From positions 62,001 through 126,000 of the forward strand of contig DASXMR010000141.1 in the NCBI GenBank assembly GCA_036495525.1: a stretch of 64,000 bases of DNA, read 5' to 3'. Each line of letters opens with the position of its first letter. Positions within the stretch are counted from its first letter, which is position 1. This DNA comes from DASXMR01 sp036495525 (GTDB lineage: Bacteria > Actinomycetota > Actinomycetes > Streptosporangiales > Streptosporangiaceae). Positions 9,534 through 18,862 of the stretch are shown one piece after another. The position numbers and the translations under genes were made by a program. The notes below the pieces were generated by a model, which was not told where the DNA came from, searched no databases, and saw nothing but the letters and a program-made list of their open reading frames with translations.

Positions 9534-11687
9534 TTGGCGCTGCGCATCATCATCGGACTGGCCCTGACGGCGGTCGCCGCCGCGGTCGCTGGGCGCCGCC
9601 TGTGGTGGCTTTACCGGCTCGGCAGGACCGGCCAGCCGGCTCCCGAGCGCGTCGCGGCCCTGCGCGGGCACCCGGCACGGGGCGCCGAGACTCAGGTCAG
9701 CGAAGTGTTCGGGCAGCGCAAGCTGCTCAAGTGGTCGGTGCCAGGGGTCGCGCACTTCCTGGTGTTCTGGGGATTCATCATCCTGATCCTGACGATCATC
9801 GAGGCCTACGGCGACCTGTTCAGCAAGACCTTCGCCATTCCCGGCATTGGCACCTGGGCCTGGGTCGGCTTCATCGAGGACCTCTTCGCGCTCGCCGTGC
9901 TGGCCGGGATCATCGCCTTCGCCGCGATCAGGCTGCGCGAAGACCCGCACCGCGAGGGCAGGGCGTCGCGCTTCTCCGGCTCGCACACCGGGGCCGCCTG
10001 GCTCGTCCTGGCCGGCATCTTCCTGGTCGTCGCCACCCTGCTGATGTACCGGGGTGCTCAGGTCAATACTGGTGACTTTCCTTACCCGCACGGCGCGTTC
10101 GCGTCGCAGCTGGTCGGGCGCTGGCTCGCACCGCTTGGCCGCGGCACCAACGCGGACCTGGAGACCGCCTTCGTGCTGCTGCAGCTTGCGGTGATCCTGG
10201 GCTTCGGCGTGTTCGTCACCTACTCCAAGCACCTGCACATCGCGATCGCGCCGCTGAACGTGCTGTTTTCCCGCCGCCCGAACGCGCTGCGCGAGCTGCC
10301 GCCGATGCGGTCGGGCGGCAAGGTGCTCGACTTCGAGCAGGCGGATCCCGACACCGATGTCTTCGGCATCGGCAAGGTCGAGGACCTGAGCTGGAAGGGC
10401 ATGCTCGACCTGGCTACCTGTACCGAGTGCGGGCGATGCCAGTCGCAGTGCCCGGCGTGGGCCACCGGCAAGCCGCTGTCGCCCAAGATGATCATCCTTG
10501 ACTTGCGTGACCATGCTTTCGCCAAGGCGCCGTACCTGCTGGCCGAATCCGACGAGGCGATCCAGAAGCTCCCTGACTCGGTCAAAGCGGAGGCAGAACG
10601 ACCGCTGGTGGGCGACTCAGCATCAGGTGGCGTCATCGATCCCGACGTGATCTGGTCCTGCACCAACTGCGGCGCGTGCGTCGAGGAGTGCCCCGTCGAT
10701 ATCGAGCACATCGACCACATCTCCGGCATGCGCAGGCACCAGGTGCTGATCGAGTCGGCGTTTCCGGCCGAGGCGTCGACGATGCTGAAGAACCTGGAGA
10801 ACAAGGGCGACCCGTGGGGCATGGGGGAGTCGCGCCGGCTGGACTGGGCCGAGGGCCTCGGCTTCGAGGTGCCGGTCGCCGCCGGCCAGCTCGGCGACGA
10901 CGTCGAGTACCTGTTCTGGGTCGGCTGCGCTGGCGCGCTCGAGGACCGGGCGCGCAAGACCACCAGGGCGATCGCCGAGCTGCTGCACACCGCCGGGGTG
11001 AGCTTCGCGGTGCTCGGCCCGGCCGAGACCTGCACCGGCGACCCGGCCAGGCGGATGGGCAACGAGTTCGTCTACACGATGCTGGCGCAGCAGAACATTG
11101 AGACGCTGAACGAGGCCAGGCCACGCACGATCGTGGCCAGCTGCCCGCACTGCTTCAATACGATCGCCAACGAGTATCCGCAGCTCGGCGGCAACTATGA
11201 GGTGATCCACCACACCCAGCTGCTGTCCCGGCTGCTGGCTGAGGGGCGGCTCAAGCCGGTCACGCCCGTCGAGGAGAAGGTGACCTACCACGATCCGTGC
11301 TTCCTCGGCCGGCATAACCGCGTCTACACCGCGCCCAGGGAGATCATGGAGCAGGTTCCCGGCGTCCGGGCGCAGGAGATGCACCGGTGCAAGAGCCGCG
11401 GTTTCTGCTGCGGCGCGGGCGGCGCGCGGATGTGGATGGAAGAGCGGATCGGCAAGCGGATCAATACCGAGCGGATCGAGGAGGCGCTCGGCACCAGCCC
11501 GGACACGATCTCCACCGGCTGCCCGTACTGCCTGGTCATGCTCGGCGACGCGGTCAGCGCGAAGAAGGGCTCAGGAGAGGCCAAGGAGTCCCTCGAGGTG
11601 GTGGACGTCGCTCAGCTGCTGGCGCGGTCGGTAGCGCCAGCCGGGCCGGCCGGCCAGGACGGGCAGGGGGCCGCGGCGCCGCATTGA
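9534..11687 (+). CDS. Membrane-bound (Fe-S) oxidoreductase, HdrD/Rv0338c-like
   Basis: 717 residues from a TTG start behind GGAGG. The N-terminal 250 residues hold about five transmembrane helices, probably a heme-binding gamma-subunit-like part. Two ferredoxin motifs follow (CTECGRCQSQCP and CTNCGACVEECP), then two cysteine-rich CCG domains (around CPHCFNTI, and CCGAGGARMW with CPYC). This layout matches heterodisulfide-reductase-related proteins such as mycobacterial Rv0338c. It probably passes electrons between a quinone pool and an unknown soluble partner. No partner flavoprotein gene is adjacent, and the physiological substrate is unknown. Confidence 0.85.
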   Translation: MALRIIIGLALTAVAAAVAGRRLWWLYRLGRTGQPAPERVAALRGHPARGAETQVSEVFGQRKLLKWSVPGVAHFLVFWGFIILILTIIEAYGDLFSKTFAIPGIGTWAWVGFIEDLFALAVLAGIIAFAAIRLREDPHREGRASRFSGSHTGAAWLVLAGIFLVVATLLMYRGAQVNTGDFPYPHGAFASQLVGRWLAPLGRGTNADLETAFVLLQLAVILGFGVFVTYSKHLHIAIAPLNVLFSRRPNALRELPPMRSGGKVLDFEQADPDTDVFGIGKVEDLSWKGMLDLATCTECGRCQSQCPAWATGKPLSPKMIILDLRDHAFAKAPYLLAESDEAIQKLPDSVKAEAERPLVGDSASGGVIDPDVIWSCTNCGACVEECPVDIEHIDHISGMRRHQVLIESAFPAEASTMLKNLENKGDPWGMGESRRLDWAEGLGFEVPVAAGQLGDDVEYLFWVGCAGALEDRARKTTRAIAELLHTAGVSFAVLGPAETCTGDPARRMGNEFVYTMLAQQNIETLNEARPRTIVASCPHCFNTIANEYPQLGGNYEVIHHTQLLSRLLAEGRLKPVTPVEEKVTYHDPCFLGRHNRVYTAPREIMEQVPGVRAQEMHRCKSRGFCCGAGGARMWMEERIGKRINTERIEEALGTSPDTISTGCPYCLVMLGDAVSAKKGSGEAKESLEVVDVAQLLARSVAPAGPAGQDGQGAAAPH

Positions 11688-11778
11688 GGACTGGCTGACC
11701 GGCCGGGAGCCTACCGCGCCTGGTCAGCTGGCCGGGCAGCTCAGCCGCGCTGGCGGCGGCCGGTGGCCTGCGTGCGGT

Positions 11779-11815
11779 TAGGCTGGCCGACGTGATCGCC
11801 GGTGGACTGGCCTGA
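11779..11815 (+). promoter_or_regulatory. Possible leaderless promoter and 7-codon upstream ORF
   Basis: TAGGCT (11779-11784) fits a -10 element and is followed after exactly seven bases by a GTG (11792). That opens a seven-codon frame ending in TGA (11813-11815). The A of this stop is the A of the ATG of the next gene. The arrangement suggests a leaderless mini-ORF coupled to the TMEM175-type gene. No transcript data support it. Confidence 0.35.
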
Positions 11816-12433
11816 TGGACCACGGCAGGCTCGAAGCGTTCTCTGACGGCGTCTTTGCCGTCGCTATCACGCTGCTGGCGCTGGACCTGGCTGTTCCCGG
11901 TCCTGGTCACGGGCCGCTGGGGACCCAGCTGACTGACCGGTGGCCTGCCCTGGCCGGGTATGCGGTGAGCTTCCTGACGATCGGGGATCATCTGGGTCAA
12001 CCATCACGCGGTGTTCGGGAACCTGGCCGACGTGAACCGGACGCTGCTGTTCCTGAACCTGCTGCTGCTGTTCTTCGTGGTCGCGATCCCGTTTGCCACC
12101 TCGACGTTCGCTGACTACCTGCGGGTTGGCGGCCCTGATGCCTCGCTGGCCGCCGCTATCTACGAGGGTGTCTTCACCGGGATGGGCCTGAGCTTCGCCC
12201 TGCTGTTCTTCTGGGCCGTCCGCGGCGGGCACATGAAGGCGCCGCTCACCTCAGGTGCTGCCAAGCGGGCAACTGCCCGCTTCGGCATCGGCAACCTCGC
12301 CTACTTCGCGGCCATCGGCATCGCGTTCGTCAGCCCGGTCTCGTCGCTGGTGATCAGCGGACTGGTCGCCGTCTACTACGTCTTCGAGCAGACACCTGGC
12401 GGACCAGCTCAGCCGTCAGGAAACCAGGCCTGA
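11815..12433 (+). pseudogene. TMEM175-family (DUF1211) potassium channel, frameshifted
   Basis: The first frame (11815 to about 11986) begins MDHGRLEAFSDGVFAVAITLL, the FSDGVFAVA signature of the TMEM175 family in TM1. It continues to SFLTIG, then loses homology. The +1 frame continues correctly as IIWVNHHAVFGNL with the family's WxxHH motif, through to 12433. A GGGG run at 11983-11986 where GGG would keep the frame explains the break. Corrected, the protein would be about 205 residues with six helices, the usual length for bacterial members. Either the gene is inactive, the run is slipped, or the base is a sequencing error. Context gives no specific role. Confidence 0.8.
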
Positions 12434-12441
12434 TCCGTCAC

Positions 12442-13893
12442 TCAGCCGGCCCCAGCCGGCAGCCAGATCCGCACTCTCGTGCCGCGGTCCGGCGATGACT
12501 CCAGCGTGGCGTGGCCGCCGTGCGCACGGGCGATCGCCTGCACGATGGACAGGCCGAGACCGCTTCCCGCGGGTGTCAGCCCGGCCGGATCGGCGTCCAG
12601 GCCGGCCGCCCGGTCGCCGGACCGGTGGAATCGCTCGAAGGCCAGCGCCGCATCCTGCGCTGACATTCCTGGTCCCGCGTCGGTGACCTCCACCAGCACG
12701 CCGCCGCTGACCTCGGCGAGCCTGACCGATGCCTGCGTGGTGACCGGCGTGTGCGCGCGGACGTTGCCGAGCAGGTTGGCGAGCACCTGACGGATGCGGC
12801 GCTCGTCCACGGCCGCGACCAGCTGCTCTGGCGCCCCGGTGTGCACCACCCGGCCCGGCTCGGCCGCCATCGCGTCGGCGGCCGCGTCGCGCACCAACCC
12901 GGACAGGTCGGTCTCGGCCAGGTCAAGCGAGGACATGCGATCCAGCCGGGCCAGTTCGAGCAGCTCGGCGACCAGCGTGCTCATCCGGCGCGCTTCCTGC
13001 TCGATCCGGCGCATGGCGTTCGGCAGCTGATCGGGCCCGAGCGCGCCCTGCCGGTAGAGCTCGGCGTAACCGCGGATGGTCGTCAGCGGGGTCCGCAGCT
13101 CGTGCGAGGCGTCGGCGGCGAACTCCCTGACCCGCTGCTCGGATTGCTGCCGGGCGCCGAAGGCGTACTGGATCTGGTCGAGCATGGAGTCGATCGCCGA
13201 GCCGAGCGCGCCGACCTCGGTGCCGTCGCCCGCGTCGGGCATCCGCGCGGTCAGATCGCCGCGGGTGGTGATGTCGTTCGCCCTCCGCGCCATGGCCTGC
13301 AGTGGTGCCAGGCCCCGGACGATGAGCCAGCGGCCGCCGGCCGCCAGCAGCCCGATCAGCGCGCCGCCGGTGATCAGCAGGGCGAGCACGAACCTGCGTA
13401 CCTGGCCCGATACCGCGCTGGCGGGCTGTGCCAGCACCAGCAGGCTGCGCTGCCCGGCGGCGCTCTCAGCGGCCGGGACCAGCCTGGTCACCGCGCGCAG
13501 CTCGGGCAGTCCCGCCGCGGCCGGCACGGTGAAAGCGGCCAGCGGGTGCAGCGCGCGGCCGAGCAGGGCCGGCCTGCCCATCTGCTGCACGGCGTCGACC
13601 AGCGCCGTGGTCGCCGCTGACCGGCCGCTGACTGCGCGGACCTGCAGCGGCACGAAAGTCACGTCCACCGCGACGTAGCCGCCGGACACGCCGGACTGAA
13701 TGCTGGCGTTCCGCGCCGCAACCAGCAGGCTGCTGTCCCGCTGCGCGTGCAGGCTCCGGCTCAGGATCACCGTGCTGACCACGCCCATGACCAGCAGGAA
13801 GACCGTGGTGACGCCGATCAGCAGGACGAGCATCCTGGCCCGCAGCGGCAGCTTGCGCGGCCTGGCCGGCGGCCTGAGGTTCCCGGCCATCAC
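12442..13893 (-). CDS. Sensor histidine kinase (HAMP, HisKA, HATPase)
   Basis: 483 residues. TM1 spans about 21-45, an extracytoplasmic sensor region about 46-167, TM2 about 168-190 and HAMP about 190-243. HisKA carries the phosphorylated H264 in SHELRTPL, and the ATPase domain contains NLLGNVRAHTP, DAGPGM and GSGLGLSIV. All catalytic boxes are intact. The start overlaps the response-regulator stop by four bases (ATGA), so the pair is co-translated. The signal is unknown; the sensor domain is Ala-rich and has no recognised fold. Confidence 0.93.
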   Translation of the reverse strand: MMAGNLRPPARPRKLPLRARMLVLLIGVTTVFLLVMGVVSTVILSRSLHAQRDSSLLVAARNASIQSGVSGGYVAVDVTFVPLQVRAVSGRSAATTALVDAVQQMGRPALLGRALHPLAAFTVPAAAGLPELRAVTRLVPAAESAAGQRSLLVLAQPASAVSGQVRRFVLALLITGGALIGLLAAGGRWLIVRGLAPLQAMARRANDITTRGDLTARMPDAGDGTEVGALGSAIDSMLDQIQYAFGARQQSEQRVREFAADASHELRTPLTTIRGYAELYRQGALGPDQLPNAMRRIEQEARRMSTLVAELLELARLDRMSSLDLAETDLSGLVRDAAADAMAAEPGRVVHTGAPEQLVAAVDERRIRQVLANLLGNVRAHTPVTTQASVRLAEVSGGVLVEVTDAGPGMSAQDAALAFERFHRSGDRAAGLDADPAGLTPAGSGLGLSIVQAIARAHGGHATLESSPDRGTRVRIWLPAGAG

Positions 13894-14618
13894 GGTGGCT
13901 GGCCGTCAGGCCGCGGCCGCAGGCTGTAGCCCACCCCGCGCTGAGTGTGGATCACCGGCGGTCCCAGCGGGTCAAGCTTGCGGCGCAGGTAACTGACGTA
14001 GGTCTCGACCACCTGGGATTCGCCGGCGTAGTCCCAGCCCCATACGTTCTCCAGCAGCTGCGCCCTGGTGAGCACCAGGCCCTGGTGCCGCATGAGGAAG
14101 GCGAGCAGCCGGAACTCGGTCGGGGAGAGCTCGACTGGAGTGCCAGCCCGGCGCACCGCCCAGCGAGACTCGTCGAGCTCCAGATCGCCGGCCTGCAGCA
14201 GGCCATGCCCGGTGCCGTCGCTCTGGCCACCAGCAGCGGCTGCCCGCCGCAGCACGGCGCGGACCCTGGCCACCAGCGCCTCCACCGAGAACGGCTTGGT
14301 GACGTAGTCGTCGCCGCCGATGGTCAGCCCGGTGACGGTGTCGCAGGAGGTGTCCCTGGCGGTCAGGAAGATCACCGGCACGTTGTTGCCGGCTGCCCTG
14401 AGCCGCCGGCAGACCTCGAAGCCATCCATGCCTGGCAGCATCACGTCCAGCACGATCAGGTCCGGGCCGGCGGCCGCTGCCCGGCGCAGCGCCTCCTGGC
14501 CGTCAGCCGCCGTGAGCACGGCGCAGCCATGGAACTTCAGCGCGACCTCGACCAGCTCACGGATGTTCGGCTCGTCATCGACGACGAGTACCTGCGGGAT
14601 GCGGTCGCTGTCGGTCAT
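13890..14618 (-). CDS. OmpR-family response regulator
   Basis: 242 residues: receiver domain with the acidic pocket D14-D15, phospho-acceptor D58 in LDVMLPGMDG and the conserved Lys in TKPFS. A C-terminal winged helix includes LSPTEFRLLAFLMRHQGLVLTR and VETYVSYLRRKLD. It is partner of the histidine kinase that overlaps its 3' end. The next gene upstream on the same strand (14863-15699) encodes a secreted protein and is a plausible target, since such pairs often control a neighbouring envelope gene. That link is inferred from position only. Confidence 0.94.
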   Translation of the reverse strand: MTDSDRIPQVLVVDDEPNIRELVEVALKFHGCAVLTAADGQEALRRAAAAGPDLIVLDVMLPGMDGFEVCRRLRAAGNNVPVIFLTARDTSCDTVTGLTIGGDDYVTKPFSVEALVARVRAVLRRAAAAGGQSDGTGHGLLQAGDLELDESRWAVRRAGTPVELSPTEFRLLAFLMRHQGLVLTRAQLLENVWGWDYAGESQVVETYVSYLRRKLDPLGPPVIHTQRGVGYSLRPRPDGQPP

Positions 14619-14862
14619 CGGTGGGGCTCATATCTTCCGAATGCCGGGGCCAGGTGGCGCAGCGGGGCGAGCTAGCCGGGGCTGATGAGGTTACCCGTGC
14701 CGGCGAGCGCACGGCCTCCCGGTCAGCTGAACCCCGCTGCGCCGCAGCCCGGCTCCGGCCCGCCTGGTCCGCTGCCGCAGCGGCCGTTCCGGTGCGCGGC
14801 CGGCTCGCTCGCTGGCCGGCTCCGGGTGACGGGCAGGCTCATGCCAGGCCGGCCATGGGTGG

Positions 14863-15699
14863 CTACGAGTCGCCGCCTGCGCCGGCCGGCGCGATCACGA
14901 TCAGGCGCGCGTTGTCGGTCCCGCCCGTCACCTGGCCGCCGGCGAACACCAGCTGCCCGGCCGCCAGGTCGCTCGCCTGGACCCGGTGGCCGTCCTGGCG
15001 CAGCACGGTGTCCTTGCCCAGCGCCCAGGTCTGCGTGGTTCCGTCCTTGGCTTTGACTACCAGGCTGGTCGGCGACGCTGACTGGACCGTGCCGCGCTCG
15101 AACGCGATGGTACGGGCGCCGGTGCTGGTCTCGAAGGTGAACTGGCCGTGGATCCCGGTCAGCGCGAGGCGGCGGCCCAGGTGGCGCAGCCGCCGCAGGC
15201 CGCGGCGGCAGGCCCGGCGGACCGCGTCCGCCGCTAGCGGCCGGCCGGCCGCCCGCAGCCGCGCGACCCCGCGGCGGCACCTTGCGGTGAGCGTGCTGGC
15301 TGCCTGCGGTACCCGCGGCGCGCCGAGCGCCACGTTGCGCATAGTGACTGATCCGGAGTCAGCGGAGCTCAGCAGCGTGTTCAGGACCGCGGCCTGGCCG
15401 GTCGGCCCGGCCGGCGCCGGCCCGCCGCCCTGCGCCTGGCCCGGCTGGCCGGCCGCGGCCGGTGACGGCGAGCTGCTGCCTGTGAGCGCCACCCCGGCCG
15501 CCGTGCCACCGCCCAGCAGCAGCGCGGCGGCAGCGATGCCGATGCCCAAGCGCATCGCCCGGCCCGTCGGATGGCGCCCGGCCGCGGCAGCGTCGCTCTG
15601 GCCGGCCGCCGGCGCGCCTGGCCTGAGCGGCTGCGTGGACCAGGGATCGGGTGGGGTGCTGCCCGAGGGCGAGTACATGTTGTCCATGCCAGCGAGCAT
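14863..15699 (-). CDS. Membrane-anchored protein with DUF5666-like C-terminal domain
   Basis: 278 residues, not recognised by name. A Pro/Ser/Gly-rich cytoplasmic N-terminus (about 1-48) is followed by one transmembrane segment (about 50-72), a Pro/Gly/Ala linker and a very basic Arg-rich stretch (about 140-180). A C-terminal beta-rich domain (VQSASPTSLVVKAKDGTTQTW) resembles small OB-like DUF5666 repeats. Nearby in-frame ATGs (15699, 15687) make the exact start uncertain. It lies upstream of, and on the same strand as, a two-component system. Function unknown; perhaps a target of, or accessory to, that system. Confidence 0.7.
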   Translation of the reverse strand: MLAGMDNMYSPSGSTPPDPWSTQPLRPGAPAAGQSDAAAAGRHPTGRAMRLGIGIAAAALLLGGGTAAGVALTGSSSPSPAAAGQPGQAQGGGPAPAGPTGQAAVLNTLLSSADSGSVTMRNVALGAPRVPQAASTLTARCRRGVARLRAAGRPLAADAVRRACRRGLRRLRHLGRRLALTGIHGQFTFETSTGARTIAFERGTVQSASPTSLVVKAKDGTTQTWALGKDTVLRQDGHRVQASDLAAGQLVFAGGQVTGGTDNARLIVIAPAGAGGDS

Positions 15700-15755
15700 G
15701 AGCCGCCCGCCCGGGACTTTGGCCCGCCATTCCCGGGAACAGCCCGGGAAAGCGC

Positions 15756-15781
15756 CGGGCGTTAGCTGTCGCTAACCGGCG
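15756..15781. terminator. Stem-loop between argS and the upstream minus-strand gene
   Basis: GTTAGC-TGTC-GCTAAC (15761-15776), a perfect 6-bp stem with a 4-base loop, is extended outward by G/C pairs with a small bulge. It lies just past the argS stop (minus strand) and upstream of the gene at 14863-15699. It may be a terminator for argS or an operator. Confidence 0.35.
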
Positions 15782-15790
15782 CAGCCGGCG

Positions 15791-17518
15791 TCACATCCGG
15801 TCGGGCACCGGGATCCCGAGCAGCCCGAGGCCGGTGGTCAGCACGCGGAGCGTCAGCGCGCACAGCGCCAGCCTGCTCTCGCGCACCTGGCCGCTGGCAG
15901 GCAGCACGGGGCACTGCTCGTAGAAGGTGGTGAACGCGCTCGCGGTGTCGAAGAGGTACCCGGCGAGCTTGTGCGGCTCGGACTTCTCGGTGACCGCGAC
16001 GACCGCGGCGCCGAAGCCGAGCAGCTGCAGCGCGAGCGCCCGCTCGGCGTCCTCACCCGGCAGGACCTGGCCGGTGACGGCGGTCGGGTCGAGCCCGCCC
16101 CGCTCGAAAATGGACCTGATCCGTGCCGTCGCGTACTGCAGGTAGGGGCCGGTGTTCCCGGTCAGCGCGAGCAGCCGGTCGAAGTCGAGCGCGTAGCTTG
16201 AGTCACGGGCAACCGACAGGTCGCCGTACTTGAGCGCGCCCACGCCGACGGCTTCGGCGATGCTGGCCCGCTGCTGCGGGTCGTCATATCGGTCGGCGAT
16301 CACCTGCCCGGCCCGGTCCACCGCCTCGTCGATCAGCCCGGACAGCTTGGACTGCTCGCCGCTGCGCGTCTGCAGCCGCTGGCCGCCCGGCCCGGTCATC
16401 AGCCCGATGACCGCGTGCTCGGCGCTCGCCGCGTCGGTCAGCCAGCCTGCCTGCCTGGCCACGGCGAAGACCATCTGCAGGTGCAGGTGCTGCTCCGACC
16501 CGACCACGTAGATGATCCGGGCGGCGCCAAGCTTCGTCAGCCGGTACCGGATCGCGGCGACGTCGGTGGTGCTGTACCCGTAGCCGCCGTCGCTCTTGCG
16601 CAGGATCACCGGCAAGGGCCGGCCGTCCCGGCCGGTGAAGCCCGGCGGGAATGCGCACAGCGCGCCGTCGCTGATCACCGCGACGCCCTTGTCCTCGAGC
16701 TCGGCGCAGACGTCGCCGAGCATCGGGTTGTAGAAGCTCTCCGGGTCCATATCGGCGTCGGTGAGCAGGATGCCGAGCCGCGCGTAGATCCCCCGCAGGT
16801 ACTCCATCGAGTCGTCCACCAGCAGCTGCCACAGCCGCAGGGCCTGGCTGTCGCCGGCCTGCAGCTCGACGACGCGCTCCCTTGAGCGGCGGGCGAAGTC
16901 CTGGTCGGCGTCGAACTTGGCGCGCGCGGCCTGGTAGAAGCCGGTGAACTCACCGGCCGCCAGCTGCTCGTAGGTGACTTGCTCGCCGACGTCCAGCGCA
17001 TGCTCGATGAGCATGCCGAACTGGGTGCCCCAGTCACCGAGGTGAGCGGCGCGGATGACGTGATGGCCGAGATGGCCGAAGACCCTGGCGACCGCATCGC
17101 CGACCACCGTGGGACGCAGATGCCCGACGTGCAGTTCCTTCGCCACGTTGGGCCCTGAGTAGTCGACGACCACGGTCACCGGCTGATCCGCCGCAGGCAC
17201 GCCGAGCCGCTGGTCACCGAGCTGCGCGCTGGCCTGTCCGGCGATCCAGCTGCCGCGCAGGGTCAGATTGATGAAGCCGGGTCCGCTGACCTCGGCCCGC
17301 TCTACGACGTCGGTGTCCGTCAGCCGGGCAGCGAGCTGCGCGGCTATCTCACGCGGCTGCCTGCCCAGGCGCTTGCCGAGCGCCAGCGCGGCATTCGACT
17401 GGAAGTCGGCGAACTGGGACGGCCTGATCACCGGGTCGGCGCCGGCGTAGTCAGCGCCGAGCTCAGTGGCGAGTGCCTGCTGCACCAGCCGGCCGAGCAC
17501 AACCTCGGGATCTGCCAT
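15791..17518 (-). CDS. argS: Arginyl-tRNA synthetase
   Basis: 575 residues, class I aminoacyl-tRNA synthetase that charges tRNA-Arg. It has the N-terminal additional domain (about 1-115), the HIGH-type signature HVGH at 130-133 preceded by DYSGPNVAKEL, and HLGDWGTQFG. The ArgRS equivalent of the KMSKS region lies around RLQTRSGEQSKLSGLIDEA, followed by the DALR anticodon-binding domain ending VLGLLGIPVPDRM-like. Length matches the family (about 550-590). It is probably monocistronic between plsX and the membrane-anchored protein gene, all on the minus strand. Confidence 0.97.
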   Translation of the reverse strand: MADPEVVLGRLVQQALATELGADYAGADPVIRPSQFADFQSNAALALGKRLGRQPREIAAQLAARLTDTDVVERAEVSGPGFINLTLRGSWIAGQASAQLGDQRLGVPAADQPVTVVVDYSGPNVAKELHVGHLRPTVVGDAVARVFGHLGHHVIRAAHLGDWGTQFGMLIEHALDVGEQVTYEQLAAGEFTGFYQAARAKFDADQDFARRSRERVVELQAGDSQALRLWQLLVDDSMEYLRGIYARLGILLTDADMDPESFYNPMLGDVCAELEDKGVAVISDGALCAFPPGFTGRDGRPLPVILRKSDGGYGYSTTDVAAIRYRLTKLGAARIIYVVGSEQHLHLQMVFAVARQAGWLTDAASAEHAVIGLMTGPGGQRLQTRSGEQSKLSGLIDEAVDRAGQVIADRYDDPQQRASIAEAVGVGALKYGDLSVARDSSYALDFDRLLALTGNTGPYLQYATARIRSIFERGGLDPTAVTGQVLPGEDAERALALQLLGFGAAVVAVTEKSEPHKLAGYLFDTASAFTTFYEQCPVLPASGQVRESRLALCALTLRVLTTGLGLLGIPVPDRM

Positions 17519-17574
17519 CTGCCTAGTTTATCGGGCACGGCGCGACCGTGCTGATGGCCGCGGCGGCGAGCCGG

Positions 17575-18582
17575 CTAGCTGCGGCGCAGGAAGTGGGTGC
17601 CGCGCTGCGGCCCGAACCGTTCCCTGATCTTCTCGGTGATCTGACTGCTGACCAGGTCGGCGGCCAGCGCGCAGGCAGCGGCCGCGCCGCGGGCAGAGAC
17701 TGCGCCGTGCGCGATGACCACGGTGCCCTCCAGGCCGAGCAGGGCAGCGCCGCCGTAGCTCTCCGAGTCGAGCCGCTCCCGCAGCTCGGCGAGCCCGCGC
17801 CGCTGGAACAGCGTGCCGAATCTGGCCGACCGCGAACCGCCAAGCGCGGCACGCAGCTGCCCGGCTGCGAAGCCGGCCACGCCCTCGAGCGTCTTCAGCG
17901 CCACGTTCCCGGTGAAGCCGTCGGTGACGACCACGTCGACCTTGCCGGCCAGCAGCTCACCGCCCTCGATGTTGCCGGTGAAGCTGATCGGCTGGCCGCC
18001 GTGCGGCGGCTCGGCGTTGAGCAGCTCGTGCGCCCGCCGGGCGAGTTTGTTGCCCTTGCCCGGCTCCGCGCCGATCGACAGCAGGCCCACCCTGGGCTCG
18101 GCGATGCCGAAGGCTGTCTGCGCGTACGCGACGCCCAGCTGGGCGAACTGAACCAGCATCTCCGGCTTCGGGTCGGCGATCGCGCCCGCGTCCAGCATGA
18201 TCGTCGGCCTCGGCGCGGTGGGCAGCACGACCGCCAGCGCCGGCCTGCTGACGCCGGGTAGCGGCCGCAGCCGCATCCTGGCGGTGGCCACGATGCCGGC
18301 CGTCGAGCCAGCCGACACGACAGCGGCAGCCTGGCCCCGCCGCACCAGCTGGCATGCGACCGCGATGCTGGAGCGCGGCCTGCGCCAGCTGGCGAGCGCC
18401 CCCTCATCCATGGCGAGGAAGTCCTCGGCGCTGGCCACCCGCAGCTCGCCGGTCGCGTGGTGACTGGACAGCAGCGGGCGAAGCTGGCCTGGCCTCCCGG
18501 TCAGGATCACCCTGGCCTGCTGGCCTCGCACGGCCAGCACGGCGCCGCTGACGATCTCGTCCGGCGCGTGGTCGCCGCCCAT
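17575..18582 (-). CDS. plsX: Phosphate acyltransferase PlsX (start uncertain)
   Basis: PlsX makes acyl-phosphate from acyl-ACP for phosphatidic acid synthesis. The family signature IAVDAMGGDHAP is present, but only its internal Met is a usual start codon (18582, 335 residues from there). Upstream, the same frame stays open to a TGA at 18835 and looks coding: it encodes IAVDA, then AAPAQ repeats, with high third-position GC. It contains no ATG, GTG or TTG. Motifs SAGSTAGIVA, DAGAIADPKPEML and VTDGFTGNVALKTLEG are intact. Translation may start at CTG (18609 or 18606), or a frameshift may hide the start. No rpmF or acpP lies beside it, unlike the common actinobacterial arrangement. Confidence 0.9.
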   Translation of the reverse strand: MGGDHAPDEIVSGAVLAVRGQQARVILTGRPGQLRPLLSSHHATGELRVASAEDFLAMDEGALASWRRPRSSIAVACQLVRRGQAAAVVSAGSTAGIVATARMRLRPLPGVSRPALAVVLPTAPRPTIMLDAGAIADPKPEMLVQFAQLGVAYAQTAFGIAEPRVGLLSIGAEPGKGNKLARRAHELLNAEPPHGGQPISFTGNIEGGELLAGKVDVVVTDGFTGNVALKTLEGVAGFAAGQLRAALGGSRSARFGTLFQRRGLAELRERLDSESYGGAALLGLEGTVVIAHGAVSARGAAAACALAADLVSSQITEKIRERFGPQRGTHFLRRS

Positions 18583-18633
18583 CGCGTCGACTGCGATCAG
18601 CGGCAGCAGGCGTGAAGTGGCTTGCTGAGCGGC

Positions 18634-18678
18634 GGCCTGCGCCGGCGCGGCCTGCGCCGGCGCGGCCTGCGCCGGGGC
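18634..18678 (+). repeat. 15-bp tandem repeat, three copies
   Basis: GGCCTGCGCCGGCGC occurs three times head to tail (18634, 18649, and 18664 with one change). On the minus strand, in the plsX frame, it encodes Ala-Ala-Pro-Ala-Gln repeats, consistent with an in-frame N-terminal extension of PlsX. Confidence 0.85.
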
Positions 18679-18862
18679 GGGCGGAGCGGTGACCGGCTGG
18701 CCGGCGGGCAGCTGGGCACTGGCCAGCCTCGGCGGCTCGCGGGTGACTTCGCCGGCACGCGGCGGCGCGCTCTCCGGCGGAGTGGTCTCAGGCTGCGAGT
18801 TCAGCGGCGAGCCGCCCGGCTGGCGGGCCGGGTGTCAGCCGGGCCGGTTCCCGGCCGCCGGA

